A DNA stretch of 64,000 nucleotides from Agromyces sp. SYSU T00194 (lineage in GTDB: Bacteria; Actinomycetota; Actinomycetes; Actinomycetales; Microbacteriaceae). Position 1 is the first letter of the stretch; every line of letters begins with the position of its first letter. Under the pieces are notes generated by a model. That model had not been told where the DNA came from. It saw only the letters and a program-made list of their open reading frames with translations, and did not search any database. A program made the position numbers and the translations under genes. This document shows, in pieces, positions 1 through 8,439 of the stretch. The stretch covers positions 124,001 to 188,000 of the forward strand of contig NZ_JBEPJZ010000001.1 in assembly GCF_040496035.1 (NCBI RefSeq), written 5' to 3'.

Positions 1-78
1 GCACCCGCCGTCGCCGAGGCCGTGATGGCCGCAGTCGAGCTGGAGCGCGCGACGGCGGAGCTCAGTCCCGAGGACTGA
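1..78 (+). CDS. C-terminal end of an unidentified protein (partial)
   Basis: An open frame runs from the first base to a TGA at 76-78 and gives 25 residues ending in ELSPED. Codon use (GCC, GTC, GAG, CTG) matches the neighbouring genes, so it is probably the tail of a real gene whose body lies outside the window. Its last 17 nt overlap the 3' end of the convergent pabC gene. No domain can be recognised in so short a piece, and no function is proposed. Confidence 0.45.
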   Translation, partial: APAVAEAVMAAVELERATAELSPED

Positions 79-952
79 GCAGGTAGGCGTTGAACGCCGC
101 CGTGCGCGGGTCGACGGGCAGCTCGCGCCCGTCGATCGCGCGCACGGGCGCGGCCATGCGCACGCTGGAGACCAGCCACGCGGCATCCGCCGTCTCGAGC
201 TCGGCGACGGGGATGTCGCGCACCTCGGTGGTCTCGCCGGTGGCCGCGAGGTGCTCGAACAGCGAGACCTGGGTCGTGCCGCGCAGGATCGCGCCGCTCG
301 GCGCCGGCGTCGAGAACACGTCGCCGTGCCGCAGGATGACCGACGAGGTCGGACCCTCCATCACGTACCCGTCGCTCGTGACGAACAGCGCGTCGTCGGC
401 GCCGCGTCGGTGCGCCTCGCGGATGGCCGCCATGTTCACCGCGTACGAGAGCGTCTTGGCGCCGAGCAGCAGCCACGGGGCGCGGTCGGGCGTGCCGAGG
501 TCGAAGCCGCGGTCGAGCGTGACGACCCGCAGCCCCTCGGTGCGGGCGCGGGTCTGGTCGGCGGCGGGGAAGGCGTGCAGCCACGCGGTGGGCGCGGGGC
601 CGTGCTCGACGCCGCGGCTCAGCACGAGCTTCAGCGCGTACTCCCCCGTCGACGGCAGTGCGGCCACCGCGCGGGCGGCGGCGGCCTCCCACTGGCCCAC
701 GTGCGGTTCGGGCAGGTCGCAGATGCGCGCCGAGTTGCGGAGCCTCGCGAGGTGCGGATGCAGCTCCTGCGCGTGCCCGTCGACGACGGCGAGGGTCTCG
801 AAGATGCCGTCGCCGCGCTGCGTGCTGAGCTCGCCGACGCGCAGCGCTGGCTCGGCCTGGTCGACCTCGACGAAGGTCGCCCGGAGCGTCTCGTCGTCGA
901 CCACCGCGTCGTGCGGCAGCGGGGTGATCAGCAGCGTGAAGGTCTCGGGCAC
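62..952 (-). CDS. pabC: aminodeoxychorismate lyase, class IV aminotransferase fold
   Basis: This 296-residue PLP enzyme is of class IV fold. The likely reaction is 4-amino-4-deoxychorismate to 4-aminobenzoate plus pyruvate in folate synthesis. Visible marks are the RGDGIFET segment near residue 46, the candidate PLP lysine K166 in LGAKTLSY, and the VMEGPTSSV segment near 198-205 that contacts the cofactor. Branched-chain and D-amino acid aminotransferases share the fold; the GDGIFET and GAKTLSYAVN context favours PabC without proving it. The start is a GTG at 952, chosen because a TAGCAT -10 box ends 6 nt upstream, which implies a leaderless mRNA. Its 3' end overlaps the partial gene at the window edge. 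Confidence 0.85.
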   Translation of the reverse strand: MPETFTLLITPLPHDAVVDDETLRATFVEVDQAEPALRVGELSTQRGDGIFETLAVVDGHAQELHPHLARLRNSARICDLPEPHVGQWEAAAARAVAALPSTGEYALKLVLSRGVEHGPAPTAWLHAFPAADQTRARTEGLRVVTLDRGFDLGTPDRAPWLLLGAKTLSYAVNMAAIREAHRRGADDALFVTSDGYVMEGPTSSVILRHGDVFSTPAPSGAILRGTTQVSLFEHLAATGETTEVRDIPVAELETADAAWLVSSVRMAAPVRAIDGRELPVDPRTAAFNAYLLSPRD

Positions 953-958
953 AGCTCG

Positions 959-964
959 ATGCTA
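959..964 (-). promoter_or_regulatory. -10 box of pabC (leaderless)
   Basis: TAGCAT on the minus strand lies 6 nt before the GTG start of pabC. This places the transcription start at or next to the start codon. No Shine-Dalgarno sequence precedes the GTG, which fits a leaderless message. Confidence 0.6.
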
Positions 965-1216
965 GACCGTGCCCGGACATGCTGGCGGCCGGCCGCAGAA
1001 CGCCTCTCGGCGCGAGGCCGCTCGTAGCGGCGAGAATTGGAGCCCGGGGTTACTGCGACCGGCCACGACCAGTGTAAACAGACGGAGCGGGTCGTTTCAT
1101 TCCCGTTCGCCGGGCGCGATATCGTCGCCGCCCGGGCGCGTCCGCGAGTCCCGCTCAACTCCGCGGCCGGTCGCGGCGGCGGGGGCATGGGCGGGGCGAG
1201 GCAGGGGCAGGGGCGG

Positions 1217-1849
1217 TCAGTCCAGCCGCTCGCGCCGCCACAGGCGTGCGCACGCCGACAGCTCGGCCGCGAGCTGGCTGAGCCGCAGTGCGCGCGTGGT
1301 GAGCGCGCCGCCCCGCTCGGAGTCGGCGAGGTCGGCGGTGTCGGCGAGGCCCGCGGCGCCGAGCGCCGTGATGCGGCAGAACGACGCCGCGCGCTCGAGC
1401 GCGATCGCGAAGTCGCCGGTGAACGCCCCGCGCAGGATCTGGTCGGCGAGCGCGAGCACCTCGTCGGGGCCGGTCGGCGAGGCCGCGCCGGCGACGACGC
1501 GGTCGCCGGTCGTGGCGAGTTGCGCCCCCTGCTCGTAGACGACGCCCATGCCCACCGGGTCCTGCCGGATCAGGGCGCGCAGCAGGTAGATGCGCCAGAG
1601 CGCGCCCGGCAGGCTGCGGGCGCCGGCGCGCGACCAGAGCTCGGCGACGGTGTCGATGCCGTGCTCGTCGGTGAACGACACGAGGCGCTCGACGACCTCG
1701 GGGTCGGGGTCCTCGCGCACCCGCGCGAGCAGCGCCGTCGCACTGTCGTGGGCGGCGCGGTTCAGCTGCGCCGGGTCGGCGGCGCCCTCGTATCCCTCGA
1801 ACGCCCCGGAGGGCATCCGCACCGGTCGATGGAAGTCGGCTGCGCTCAT
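1217..1849 (-). CDS. conserved hypothetical protein, about 210 aa
   Basis: A 210-residue soluble protein, largely alpha-helical by composition, with no signal peptide or membrane span. The middle contains a WRIYLLRALIRQDP stretch and two runs of small residues around GDRVVAGAASPTGPDEVLALADQIL. I recognise no catalytic motif or named domain; proteins of this kind seem to be conserved in high-GC actinobacteria without a known role. The ATG at 1849 is preceded by TATCGT at 1859-1864, giving a 5' leader of only a few bases. It is divergent from tRNA-Lys. The 264-nt interval between it and pabC (953-1216) holds no gene that I can support. Confidence 0.75.
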   Translation of the reverse strand: MSAADFHRPVRMPSGAFEGYEGAADPAQLNRAAHDSATALLARVREDPDPEVVERLVSFTDEHGIDTVAELWSRAGARSLPGALWRIYLLRALIRQDPVGMGVVYEQGAQLATTGDRVVAGAASPTGPDEVLALADQILRGAFTGDFAIALERAASFCRITALGAAGLADTADLADSERGGALTTRALRLSQLAAELSACARLWRRERLD

Positions 1850-1884
1850 ACCCCGGCCACGATACCCCGGTAGATTGGGTGCCC

Positions 1885-1957
1885 GGGCCTGTAGCTCAGT
1901 TGGCAGAGCAGTGGACTTTTAATCCATGGGTCGTGGGTTCGAGCCCCACCGGGCCCA
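1885..1957 (+). tRNA. tRNA-Lys (anticodon UUU)
   Basis: The cloverleaf folds completely. The 7-bp acceptor is GGGCCTG with CGGGCCC (one U-G pair), the D-arm is GCTC...GAGC, the anticodon stem is GTGGA/TCCAT with loop CTTTTAA, and the T-arm GTGGG-TTCGAGC-CCCAC contains the canonical TTCGA. The anticodon TTT is at 1918-1920, so it reads AAA and AAG. The discriminator is A1957 and CCA is not encoded. A TAGATT box at 1871-1876 is a plausible -10. Only 3 nt separate it from the convergent oxidoreductase gene. Confidence 0.97.
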
Positions 1958-1960
1958 CCG

Positions 1961-4282
1961 TCACCCGGCCGAGGCCGCCTCCAGCCGCACGAGCACCGAC
2001 TTCGAGGTCGGCGTGTTGCTCACGTCGGCCACCGCGTCGAGCGGCACGAGCACGTTCGTCTCCGGGTAGTAGGCCGCCGCGTTGCCGCGCGGGGTGGAGT
2101 ACGACACGATGCGGAACCGCGGGGCACGGCGCTCGATGCGGTCGGGAGCGACCGAGACGAGGTCGACCATGTCGCCGTCGGTGAAGCCCGCGGCGGCGAT
2201 GTCGTCGGGGTGCAGGAGCACGACGCGGCGCCCGTGGTGGATGCCGCGGTAGCGGTCGTCCTTTCCGTAGATCGTGGTGTTGTACTGGTCGTGCGACCGG
2301 AGCGTCTGCAGCAGGAGGCATCCGCTCGGGATCTCGGGGTACTCGAGCGGGTTCGCGGTGAACCTGGCCTTGCCGGTCGCGGTCGCGAAGCTCCGGTCGT
2401 CGCGGGGGGCGTTCGGCAGGCGCAGGCTCTCGCCGCCGGCGATCGCCTCCTCGAGGCCCTCGAAGCCCGGCACGACGGCGGAGATCGCCGCGCGGATCCG
2501 CGAGTAGTCGCCCCGCCACGCGGCCCAGTCGACGACGGGCGCGCCGCCGGGTGCGAGCGGCGGATGCTCCGCGGCGAACACCTCCTCGGCGATGCGCGTC
2601 ACGATCGCGACCTCCGAGCGCAGGTCGTCGCTCGCGGGCCGGAGCCGGCCGCGCGAGGCGTGCACCATGCCCATGGAGTCCTCGACGGTCACGCGCTGGT
2701 CGCCGGTGGCCTGCGCGTCGCGCTCGGTGCGGCCGAGGGCCGGCAGGACGAGGGCCCGGCGGCCGGTCACCAGGTGCGAGCGGTTCAGCTTGGTCGACAC
2801 CTGCACGGTCAGCTCGAGCCGGGCCAGGGCCCGCTCGGTGACCGCGGTGTCGGGCGTCGCACGCACGAAGTTGCCGCCCATGCCCATGAAGACCCGGGCC
2901 TTCCCGTCGCGCATCGCCCGGATCGCGTCGACCGTGTCGACCCCGTGGGCGCGCGGCGAGGTGAACGAGAACTCGCGGTCGATCGCGTCGTGGAACCACT
3001 CGGGCATGCGCTCGAAGATGCCCATGGTGCGATCGCCCTGCACGTTGGAGTGCCCGCGGACGGGGCAGACGCCCGCGCCGGGCCGGCCCACGTTGCCCTG
3101 CAGGAGCAGCACGTCCACCACGTCGCGGAGCGTCGCGACGGCGTGCTTGTGCTGGGTGAGGCCCATGGCCCAGCAGACGATGGTCGAGGGGGCGTCCGCC
3201 AGCATCGCCCCGACCTCGCGGATCTCGGATTCGCCCAGTCCGGTCGCGGTCTCGACCTCGGCCCAGTCGAGTGCCCGCGCGGCCGCCGCGTAGTCGTCGA
3301 AGCCGCTGGTGTGCTCGGCGACGAACGCCTCGTCGAGCACGTCGCCGCGTGCATCGTGCAGGTCGAGCAGCACCCGGCCGAGCGCCTGGAAGAGCGCCTG
3401 GTCGCCGCCGAGGCGCACCTGCAGGAAGCGGTCGGCGAGCTTCGTGCCTCCGCCGACGAGGCCGCGGGCCGACTGCGGGTCGTCGAAGCGGAGCAGCCCG
3501 GCCTCGGGCAGCGGGTTGACCGCGACGATCGTCGCGCCGTTGCGCTTCGCCTTCTCGAGCGCGCTCAGCATGCGCGGGTGGTTGGTGCCGGGGTTCTGCC
3601 CCGCGACGATGATGAGCGACGCGCGATGGAGGTCCTCGAGGCTCACGGTGCCCTTGCCGATGCCGAGGGTCTCGGTGAGCGCGGACCCGCTCGACTCGTG
3701 GCACATGTTCGAGCAGTCGGGGAGGTTGTTGGTGCCGATGCCGCGCACGAGCAACTGGTAGGCGAAGGCGGCCTCGTTCGACGTGCGCCCCGACGTGTAG
3801 AAGATCGCCTGGTCGGGATGCTCCATGGCGCGCAACTCGTCGCCGATCATGCGGAACGCGTCGTCCCACGCGATCGGGGCGTAGTGGGTGGCCCCCTCCT
3901 CGAGCACCATCGGCTCGGTGAGGCGCCCCTGCTGGCCCAGCCAGTAGTCGTCGTGCCCGCGCAGGTCGTCGATCGAGTGCGCGGCGAAGAAGTCGCGTCC
4001 CACGCGGCGGCGGGTGGCCTCCTCGGCGACGGCCTTCGCGCCGTTCTCGCAGAACTCGGCGGCGTGCCGGTGCTCGCCCTCCGGCCAGGCGCAGCCCATG
4101 CAGTCGAAGCCGTCCTTCTGGTTGACCCGCAGCAGGGTCTGCGCCGTGCGCACGACGCCCATCTGGTCAACCGATGCCTGCATGGCGTGCACGATCCCGG
4201 GGATGCCGACGGCACGGGTCTCGGGGGCCGAGACCCGCAGTTCCGCCTCGTCGATGTCGGATTCCGGGGCTTTCCGCACCAT
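1961..4282 (-). CDS. FdhF/YdeP-family molybdopterin oxidoreductase alpha subunit
   Basis: A 773-residue molybdopterin-guanine-dinucleotide oxidoreductase of the YdeP/formate-dehydrogenase-like family. An N-terminal cysteine group (C61, C64, C78 in DCMGC...FCENG) probably binds an Fe-S cluster. NNLPDCSNMCHESSG (C190, C194) is in the family's cofactor region. Further conserved parts are GQNPGTNHPRML, RGHSNVQGDRTMG and a C-terminal molydopterin dinucleotide-binding domain (YNTTIYGKDDRYRGI). The substrate of YdeP-type enzymes is not settled, so formate is not assumed. An ATG at 4288 is in frame, but AAGGAG (4290-4295) is 7 nt before the ATG at 4282 and only 1 nt before the earlier one, so 4282 is chosen. 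It is divergent from fdhD, whose product would mature it. Confidence 0.9.
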   Translation of the reverse strand: MVRKAPESDIDEAELRVSAPETRAVGIPGIVHAMQASVDQMGVVRTAQTLLRVNQKDGFDCMGCAWPEGEHRHAAEFCENGAKAVAEEATRRRVGRDFFAAHSIDDLRGHDDYWLGQQGRLTEPMVLEEGATHYAPIAWDDAFRMIGDELRAMEHPDQAIFYTSGRTSNEAAFAYQLLVRGIGTNNLPDCSNMCHESSGSALTETLGIGKGTVSLEDLHRASLIIVAGQNPGTNHPRMLSALEKAKRNGATIVAVNPLPEAGLLRFDDPQSARGLVGGGTKLADRFLQVRLGGDQALFQALGRVLLDLHDARGDVLDEAFVAEHTSGFDDYAAAARALDWAEVETATGLGESEIREVGAMLADAPSTIVCWAMGLTQHKHAVATLRDVVDVLLLQGNVGRPGAGVCPVRGHSNVQGDRTMGIFERMPEWFHDAIDREFSFTSPRAHGVDTVDAIRAMRDGKARVFMGMGGNFVRATPDTAVTERALARLELTVQVSTKLNRSHLVTGRRALVLPALGRTERDAQATGDQRVTVEDSMGMVHASRGRLRPASDDLRSEVAIVTRIAEEVFAAEHPPLAPGGAPVVDWAAWRGDYSRIRAAISAVVPGFEGLEEAIAGGESLRLPNAPRDDRSFATATGKARFTANPLEYPEIPSGCLLLQTLRSHDQYNTTIYGKDDRYRGIHHGRRVVLLHPDDIAAAGFTDGDMVDLVSVAPDRIERRAPRFRIVSYSTPRGNAAAYYPETNVLVPLDAVADVSNTPTSKSVLVRLEAASAG

Positions 4283-4304
4283 GCACATGCTCCTTCGCCG
4301 GGTC

Positions 4305-4321
4305 GTGACGCGGTCACTCTA
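4305..4321 (-). promoter_or_regulatory. promoter and palindrome of the molybdenum oxidoreductase gene
   Basis: On the minus strand TAGAGT (4316-4321) is a good -10 box about 34 nt before the chosen start. A perfect dyad GTGAC-GCG-GTCAC (4305-4317) overlaps the -10 and the expected transcription start, the position expected of a repressor site. The binding protein is unknown. Confidence 0.45.
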
Positions 4322-4389
4322 CGCCAGGACGCGCCGGGCGAGCCCGCACGCGATTTCCGCAACGCGTGCACACGGTGGAAGCTTGAGGC

Positions 4390-5238
4390 ATGTCACGGAT
4401 GACCATGCGGCGCCGCATCGAGCGGCTGCGGGTCGGCGCGGGCGACGCCGTCACGACGAGCCGCAGGGAGGACCGCATCGCGGTCGAGGAGCCGCTCGAG
4501 ATCCGCGTGGGCGGCGCGCAGTTCGCCGTGACCATGCGCACGCCCGGCGACGACTTCGACCTGGTCGCGGGCTTCCTCCTCTCCGAGGGGGTGCTGGGCA
4601 TCGGCGCGCCGGCCGCGATGCGGGTCTGCGCGGGTCCCGCGGCCGACGGCGAGCCGGGCGCCGAGAACGACTACAACGTGATCGACGCGACGCTCGGGCC
4701 GGATGCCTCGACCGAGGCCCTCGCCGACACCCGGCGCGTGCTCGCGACGAGCGCGTGCGGCCTCTGCGGCATCCCCTCGCTCGACGCCGTGACGAAGGCG
4801 TCCCGCTTCGACGTCGCCGACGACCCGATGCGCATCGACCTGCCCGTGCTGCTCTCGCTGCCCGATCGCCTCCGCGAGCACCAGCGCCTGTTCGACGACA
4901 CGGGCGGCGTGCACGCCGCCGGCCTGTTCACGGCCGACGGCGACCTGCTCTGCCTGCGCGAGGACGTGGGCCGGCACAACGCCGTCGACAAGGTCGTCGG
5001 CTGGGCGATCCGCGAGGGACGGCTGCCCCTGTCGGGCACCGTGCTGCAGGTCTCGGGCCGGGCCTCGTTCGAGCTCGTGCAGAAGGCGAGGCTCGCGGGC
5101 ATCCCGATGCTGTCGGCGGTGAGCGCGCCGTCGACGGCGGCGGTGGCGCAGGCGGATGCCGCGGGGCTGACGCTCGCCGGCTTCAGCCGCGGCACCGGGA
5201 TCAACCTCTACACGCGCGGCGACCGGGTGGCGCGATGA
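4390..5238 (+). CDS. fdhD: formate dehydrogenase accessory sulfurtransferase FdhD
   Basis: FdhD passes sulfur from a cysteine desulfurase to the molybdenum cofactor of formate-dehydrogenase-type enzymes. The 282-residue protein has the family landmarks: EEPLEIRV near 33, PGDDFDLVAGFLLSEG near 52-67, the two-cysteine loop C123-GLC126 in TSACGLCG, the DVGRHNAVDKV segment and a C-terminal RGTGINLYT. It is divergent from the YdeP-like oxidoreductase, its probable client. A GAGG run sits shortly before the ATG. The stop overlaps the next start (ATGA), so the protease downstream is translationally coupled. Confidence 0.95.
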   Translation: MSRMTMRRRIERLRVGAGDAVTTSRREDRIAVEEPLEIRVGGAQFAVTMRTPGDDFDLVAGFLLSEGVLGIGAPAAMRVCAGPAADGEPGAENDYNVIDATLGPDASTEALADTRRVLATSACGLCGIPSLDAVTKASRFDVADDPMRIDLPVLLSLPDRLREHQRLFDDTGGVHAAGLFTADGDLLCLREDVGRHNAVDKVVGWAIREGRLPLSGTVLQVSGRASFELVQKARLAGIPMLSAVSAPSTAAVAQADAAGLTLAGFSRGTGINLYTRGDRVAR

Positions 5239-6416
5239 ACTGGACGCTCGTGCTCGACCTGCTGCTGATCGCGGCGCTCGCCGGCGCGTTCGTGCGGGGC
5301 TGGCGGAGCGGGCTGCTGCACACCGCGGGCGGACTCGCGGGCATCGTGGCAGGCGGCGTGGCCGCCTACTTCCTGCTGCCCGTGCTGATGACCTGGATCC
5401 CCTGGCCCGGGTGGCGCATCGCGGGCGCGTTCGCGGCCGCGCTGCTGCTGCTCGTGGCCGGGGCGTCGATCGGCGGCGCGATCGGTCGCATGCTGCGCAG
5501 CGGGGCGGAGACGGTGAAGCTCGCCCCGGTCGACCGTCTGCTCGGCGGCGCCGCGACGACGGTGGTCGCCGCACTCGTGATCGCCATGCTGGGCGGCGGC
5601 ATCGCCGCGATGGGCGTGCCGTGGCTCTCGCCCGTCGTCGCGGGGTCGGCGATCGTGCGCGGCATCGACCGCCTGACGCCGGAGCCGGCGCGCGCGGTCA
5701 TCGCGCAGGTGCGGCAGGCCGCGTTCGACGACGCGATCCCGTGGCTCTTCGACGCGCTCGGCCAGCCGACCGAGGCGCCGGAGATCCCCGAGGTCGACAC
5801 CGCCGGCCCGGAGCTGCAGCAGGCCGCGCAGTCGGTGGTGCGCATCTCGGGCGCGGCGTTCCAGTGCGGCATCTCGGTGACGGGGAGCGGGTTCGTCGTC
5901 GCATCCGACCGCGTGGTGACCAATGCGCACGTCGTCGCCGGCATCGACGAGCCGGTCGTCGAGGCGCCCGGCCGCACGCCCGTGCCGGGCCGGGTCGTGT
6001 ACTACGACGAGGAGGCCGACCTCGCGGTGATCGCCACGTCGGGGCTCGACGCCGCGCCGCTCGAGCTCGGCGACACGCTGGCCTCGGGCGCCGAGGCGGT
6101 CGTCGCGGGCTACCCGTACGGCGGGCCGCTCGAGGTGACGCCCGCCCAGGTGCTGTCGGCGGGGCCCCTGGTGTTCAACGGCACCCTCGCCGACCGGCCG
6201 CGCGATGCGTACACGCTGGCCGCGGCCGTCTACCAGGGCGACTCCGGCGGCCCGGTGCTCACGACCGACGGGGTCGTCGCGGGCGTCGTGTTCGGCAAGG
6301 CGCAGAGCGTCGACGACGTGGGCTACGCGGTGACCATGGTCGAGCTCGACCCGGTGGCGGACGCCGCGTCGGGGCTCACGCAGCCCGTCGCGACGGGCAG
6401 CTGCCACGCGGGCTGA
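5235..6416 (+). CDS. marP: MarP-family membrane serine protease (CvpA-like domain plus trypsin-like domain)
   Basis: A 393-residue protein with four hydrophobic spans in residues 1-140 (CvpA/colicin V production-like) followed by an extracytoplasmic chymotrypsin-fold protease. The triad is visible as H232 (VVTNAHVV), D262 (DEEADLAVI) and S337 (QGDSGGPV). Two cysteines, C211 at the start of the protease domain and C390 near the end, match the disulfide described in mycobacterial MarP, which is nearly the same length. MarP there supports survival in acid and oxidative stress by cleaving periplasmic substrates; the role here is inferred. The start overlaps the fdhD stop as ATGA. Confidence 0.9.
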   Translation: MNWTLVLDLLLIAALAGAFVRGWRSGLLHTAGGLAGIVAGGVAAYFLLPVLMTWIPWPGWRIAGAFAAALLLLVAGASIGGAIGRMLRSGAETVKLAPVDRLLGGAATTVVAALVIAMLGGGIAAMGVPWLSPVVAGSAIVRGIDRLTPEPARAVIAQVRQAAFDDAIPWLFDALGQPTEAPEIPEVDTAGPELQQAAQSVVRISGAAFQCGISVTGSGFVVASDRVVTNAHVVAGIDEPVVEAPGRTPVPGRVVYYDEEADLAVIATSGLDAAPLELGDTLASGAEAVVAGYPYGGPLEVTPAQVLSAGPLVFNGTLADRPRDAYTLAAAVYQGDSGGPVLTTDGVVAGVVFGKAQSVDDVGYAVTMVELDPVADAASGLTQPVATGSCHAG

Positions 6417-6442
6417 GGCCGGCCCGTGGCATCCGCCCGCCC

Positions 6443-7483
6443 TCAGCCGACGATCGCGCGCAGCCCGCGCATGAGCGCCAGCCGCTCGTCGGCGTTGCGG
6501 CCGAGTGGCGCTGCCGCGAGCACGCCGACGCCCGCGGCCTCGAACGCGGCGACCCGCTCGGCCACCTGCGCCGGCGTGCCGACGAGGTTCAGCGCGAGCG
6601 CGAGCTCGTCGGGCACCGCGGCGACCGCCTCGTCCTTGCGGCCGGCGAGGTAGAGGTCCTGGATGCGGGCGGCGACGTCGCCGTAGCCGTAGCCCGTGAC
6701 GAGCGTGTTGTAGAAGTTCTTGCCGCGCGCGCCCATGCCGCCGACGTACAGCGCGATCTGCTGCTTCACGGTCGGCAGCACGGCCGCCACGTCGTCGCCG
6801 ATGTAGAGCGCGGTCGTGGCGAACACCTCGAGCGGGCCGAGCGCCGGGTCGCGACGGGCGGTGCCGGCGTCGAGCGCATCGCCCCACACGTCGCGCGCCC
6901 GCTCGGGGTGGAACAGCGTCGGCAGCCAGGCGTTCGCGATCTCGGCGGTCTGCTCGACCGACTTCGGGCCGAGCGCGGCGATGAGGATCGGGATGTCGGC
7001 GCGGACCGGCTCGTTGATGAGCTTCAGCGGCTTGCCGAGTCCGCTGCCCCGGTCGGCGGGCAGCGGGATCGTGTAGTGCGTCCCCTGATGTTCGAGGCGC
7101 TCGCGGCGCCAGACGGCCCGGCAGATCTCGACCGTCTCGCGCATGCGCCCGAGCGGGGCGTCGTAGGGCACGCCGTGGAAGCCCTCGATGGCCTGCGGGC
7201 CCGAGGCGCCGAGGCCGAGCGTGAAGCGCCCGTCGGAGACGAAGTCGAGGCCGGCGGCGGTCATCGCGGTGAGCGTGGGCGTGCGGGTGTAGAGCTGCAG
7301 GATGCCCGAGACCAGCCGCATCCGCTCGGTGCGCGCCGCGAGGAAGCCGAGTTGGCTGACCGCGTCGAACGAGTAGGCCTCGGGCACCACGATGACGTCG
7401 ACCCCGGCCTGCTCGAGCGCCTCGACCTCGGCGGCGGCCTCGCGGAAGCCGCCGGCGTAGCTCAGCATCATGCCGATCTGCAT
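6443..7483 (-). CDS. LLM-class (probably F420-dependent) oxidoreductase
   Basis: A 346-residue luciferase-like TIM barrel that begins MQIGMMLSYAGG, typical of F420- or FMN-dependent LLM proteins. Supporting parts are a DVIVVPEAYSFDA strand-helix, GRFTLGLGASGPQAIEGFHG near residue 100, and a C-terminal GTPAQVAERVAAFEAAGV motif found in F420-dependent members. The substrate cannot be read from sequence. The frame stays open upstream into the epimerase gene; the ATG at 7483 was chosen because it begins the family N-terminus and has a GAGGG run 8 nt upstream. It lies 11 nt downstream of the epimerase stop, probably in one transcription unit. Confidence 0.85.
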   Translation of the reverse strand: MQIGMMLSYAGGFREAAAEVEALEQAGVDVIVVPEAYSFDAVSQLGFLAARTERMRLVSGILQLYTRTPTLTAMTAAGLDFVSDGRFTLGLGASGPQAIEGFHGVPYDAPLGRMRETVEICRAVWRRERLEHQGTHYTIPLPADRGSGLGKPLKLINEPVRADIPILIAALGPKSVEQTAEIANAWLPTLFHPERARDVWGDALDAGTARRDPALGPLEVFATTALYIGDDVAAVLPTVKQQIALYVGGMGARGKNFYNTLVTGYGYGDVAARIQDLYLAGRKDEAVAAVPDELALALNLVGTPAQVAERVAAFEAAGVGVLAAAPLGRNADERLALMRGLRAIVG

Positions 7484-7494
7484 GCGCGTGGCCC

Positions 7495-8427
7495 TCAGTC
7501 GGCCGAGAATCCGGCGAAGCGGATGCCCCAGCGGACCTCCCACTGCTCGCCGGGGTGCAGCCAGCGCACGCCCTTGCCCGAGTTGAACCCCTCGGCGGGG
7601 GCCGTCATCGGCTCGATCGCGATCGCCTGGTCGCCGTCCTCGCCCGGGAACGTGCGGGTCGTGTACACCTGCACGTAGCCGAACGCGTCGTCGGCCCACA
7701 TCGCGACGCTGCGGCCGTCGGGCGCGGTGAGCGAGTGCACCGACTCCCCGTCGACCAGCTCGACCTCGCCGAACGCGTCGTCGAGCTGGAGACCCGCGAC
7801 CTCGGCGCCGTCGCGCAGGTCGAACGCCGTGCCCTCGACCGGCACCTCGCCGGTCGGGAGGAGCCGCTCATCGACCTCGATGTGGCTCGCCGCGGCGAGG
7901 CGCAGCTCGAGCGTCTCGGTGCGCACGTCGCCGATCTTCAGGAACGGGTGGGTGCCGACCGCCACCGGGGCGGGCTCGTGGCCGAGGTTCTCGATGAAGT
8001 GCGTGACGTCGAGCCCGTCGGAGACCAGCTCGTAGCGCACGGCGGTGCGGAGCAGGAACGGGTAGCCGAGCTGCGGGTAGATGTCGGCGCCGAGGGTGAC
8101 CGAGTCGCGGTCGCGGTCGAGCTCGTGGTAGGCGGTGTACCGCAGCAGGCCGTGGATGGCGTTGTTGCGGGCGGGCTCGGTGATGGCGAGCTGGTGCACC
8201 TGCTCGTCGTGCATCCAACGGCCGTCGCGGATGCGGTTGGGCCAGGGCACGAGCACGATGCCCGAGCCGCTCGGCGGGCTCGAGTCCTCGGGGAAGCTCG
8301 GCACCAGGTCGATGCCGTCGATGCTGAGGGAGCGGATGCCCGCCGCGAGTGCCGTGATGGTGGCGCGGAGTTCGCCGCTCGAGGTGGTGGTGCTGAGCTC
8401 GAACTGCTCGCCCGTGGGAAGCGTCAT
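7495..8427 (-). CDS. aldose 1-epimerase family protein
   Basis: A 310-residue beta-sandwich epimerase that interconverts alpha and beta anomers of aldoses. Family marks are LVPWPNRIRDGRW (substrate arginine), NNAIHGLLR, a GTHPFLKIG segment with the catalytic histidine, and a C-terminal IEPMTAPAEGFNSG with the catalytic glutamate. It lies between the DeoR regulator and the LLM gene and faces galT-galK, so a galactose mutarotase role is a reasonable inference. The ATG at 8427 is 6 nt after a TAGGCT -10 box, suggesting its own leaderless promoter at the end of the regulator gene. Confidence 0.88.
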   Translation of the reverse strand: MTLPTGEQFELSTTTSSGELRATITALAAGIRSLSIDGIDLVPSFPEDSSPPSGSGIVLVPWPNRIRDGRWMHDEQVHQLAITEPARNNAIHGLLRYTAYHELDRDRDSVTLGADIYPQLGYPFLLRTAVRYELVSDGLDVTHFIENLGHEPAPVAVGTHPFLKIGDVRTETLELRLAAASHIEVDERLLPTGEVPVEGTAFDLRDGAEVAGLQLDDAFGEVELVDGESVHSLTAPDGRSVAMWADDAFGYVQVYTTRTFPGEDGDQAIAIEPMTAPAEGFNSGKGVRWLHPGEQWEVRWGIRFAGFSAD

Positions 8428-8433
8428 CCCCCC

Positions 8434-8439
8434 AGCCTA
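8434..8439 (-). promoter_or_regulatory. -10 box of the aldose epimerase gene, built on the regulator's stop codon
   Basis: TAGGCT on the minus strand sits 6 nt before the epimerase ATG. Its first three bases are the TAG stop codon of the upstream DeoR gene. The epimerase can therefore be transcribed separately as a leaderless message. Confidence 0.5.

Noticed and set aside
90..1027. Long plus-strand frames antisense to pabC
   Set aside because: They have Ser/Arg/Ala-rich composition typical of shadow frames in GC-rich DNA and no domain, while the minus-strand gene has clear motifs.
1018..1030. CCGCT-CGT-AGCGG hairpin as terminator
   Set aside because: Only a 5-bp stem, far from any fitting stop codon, and expected by chance in such GC-rich DNA.
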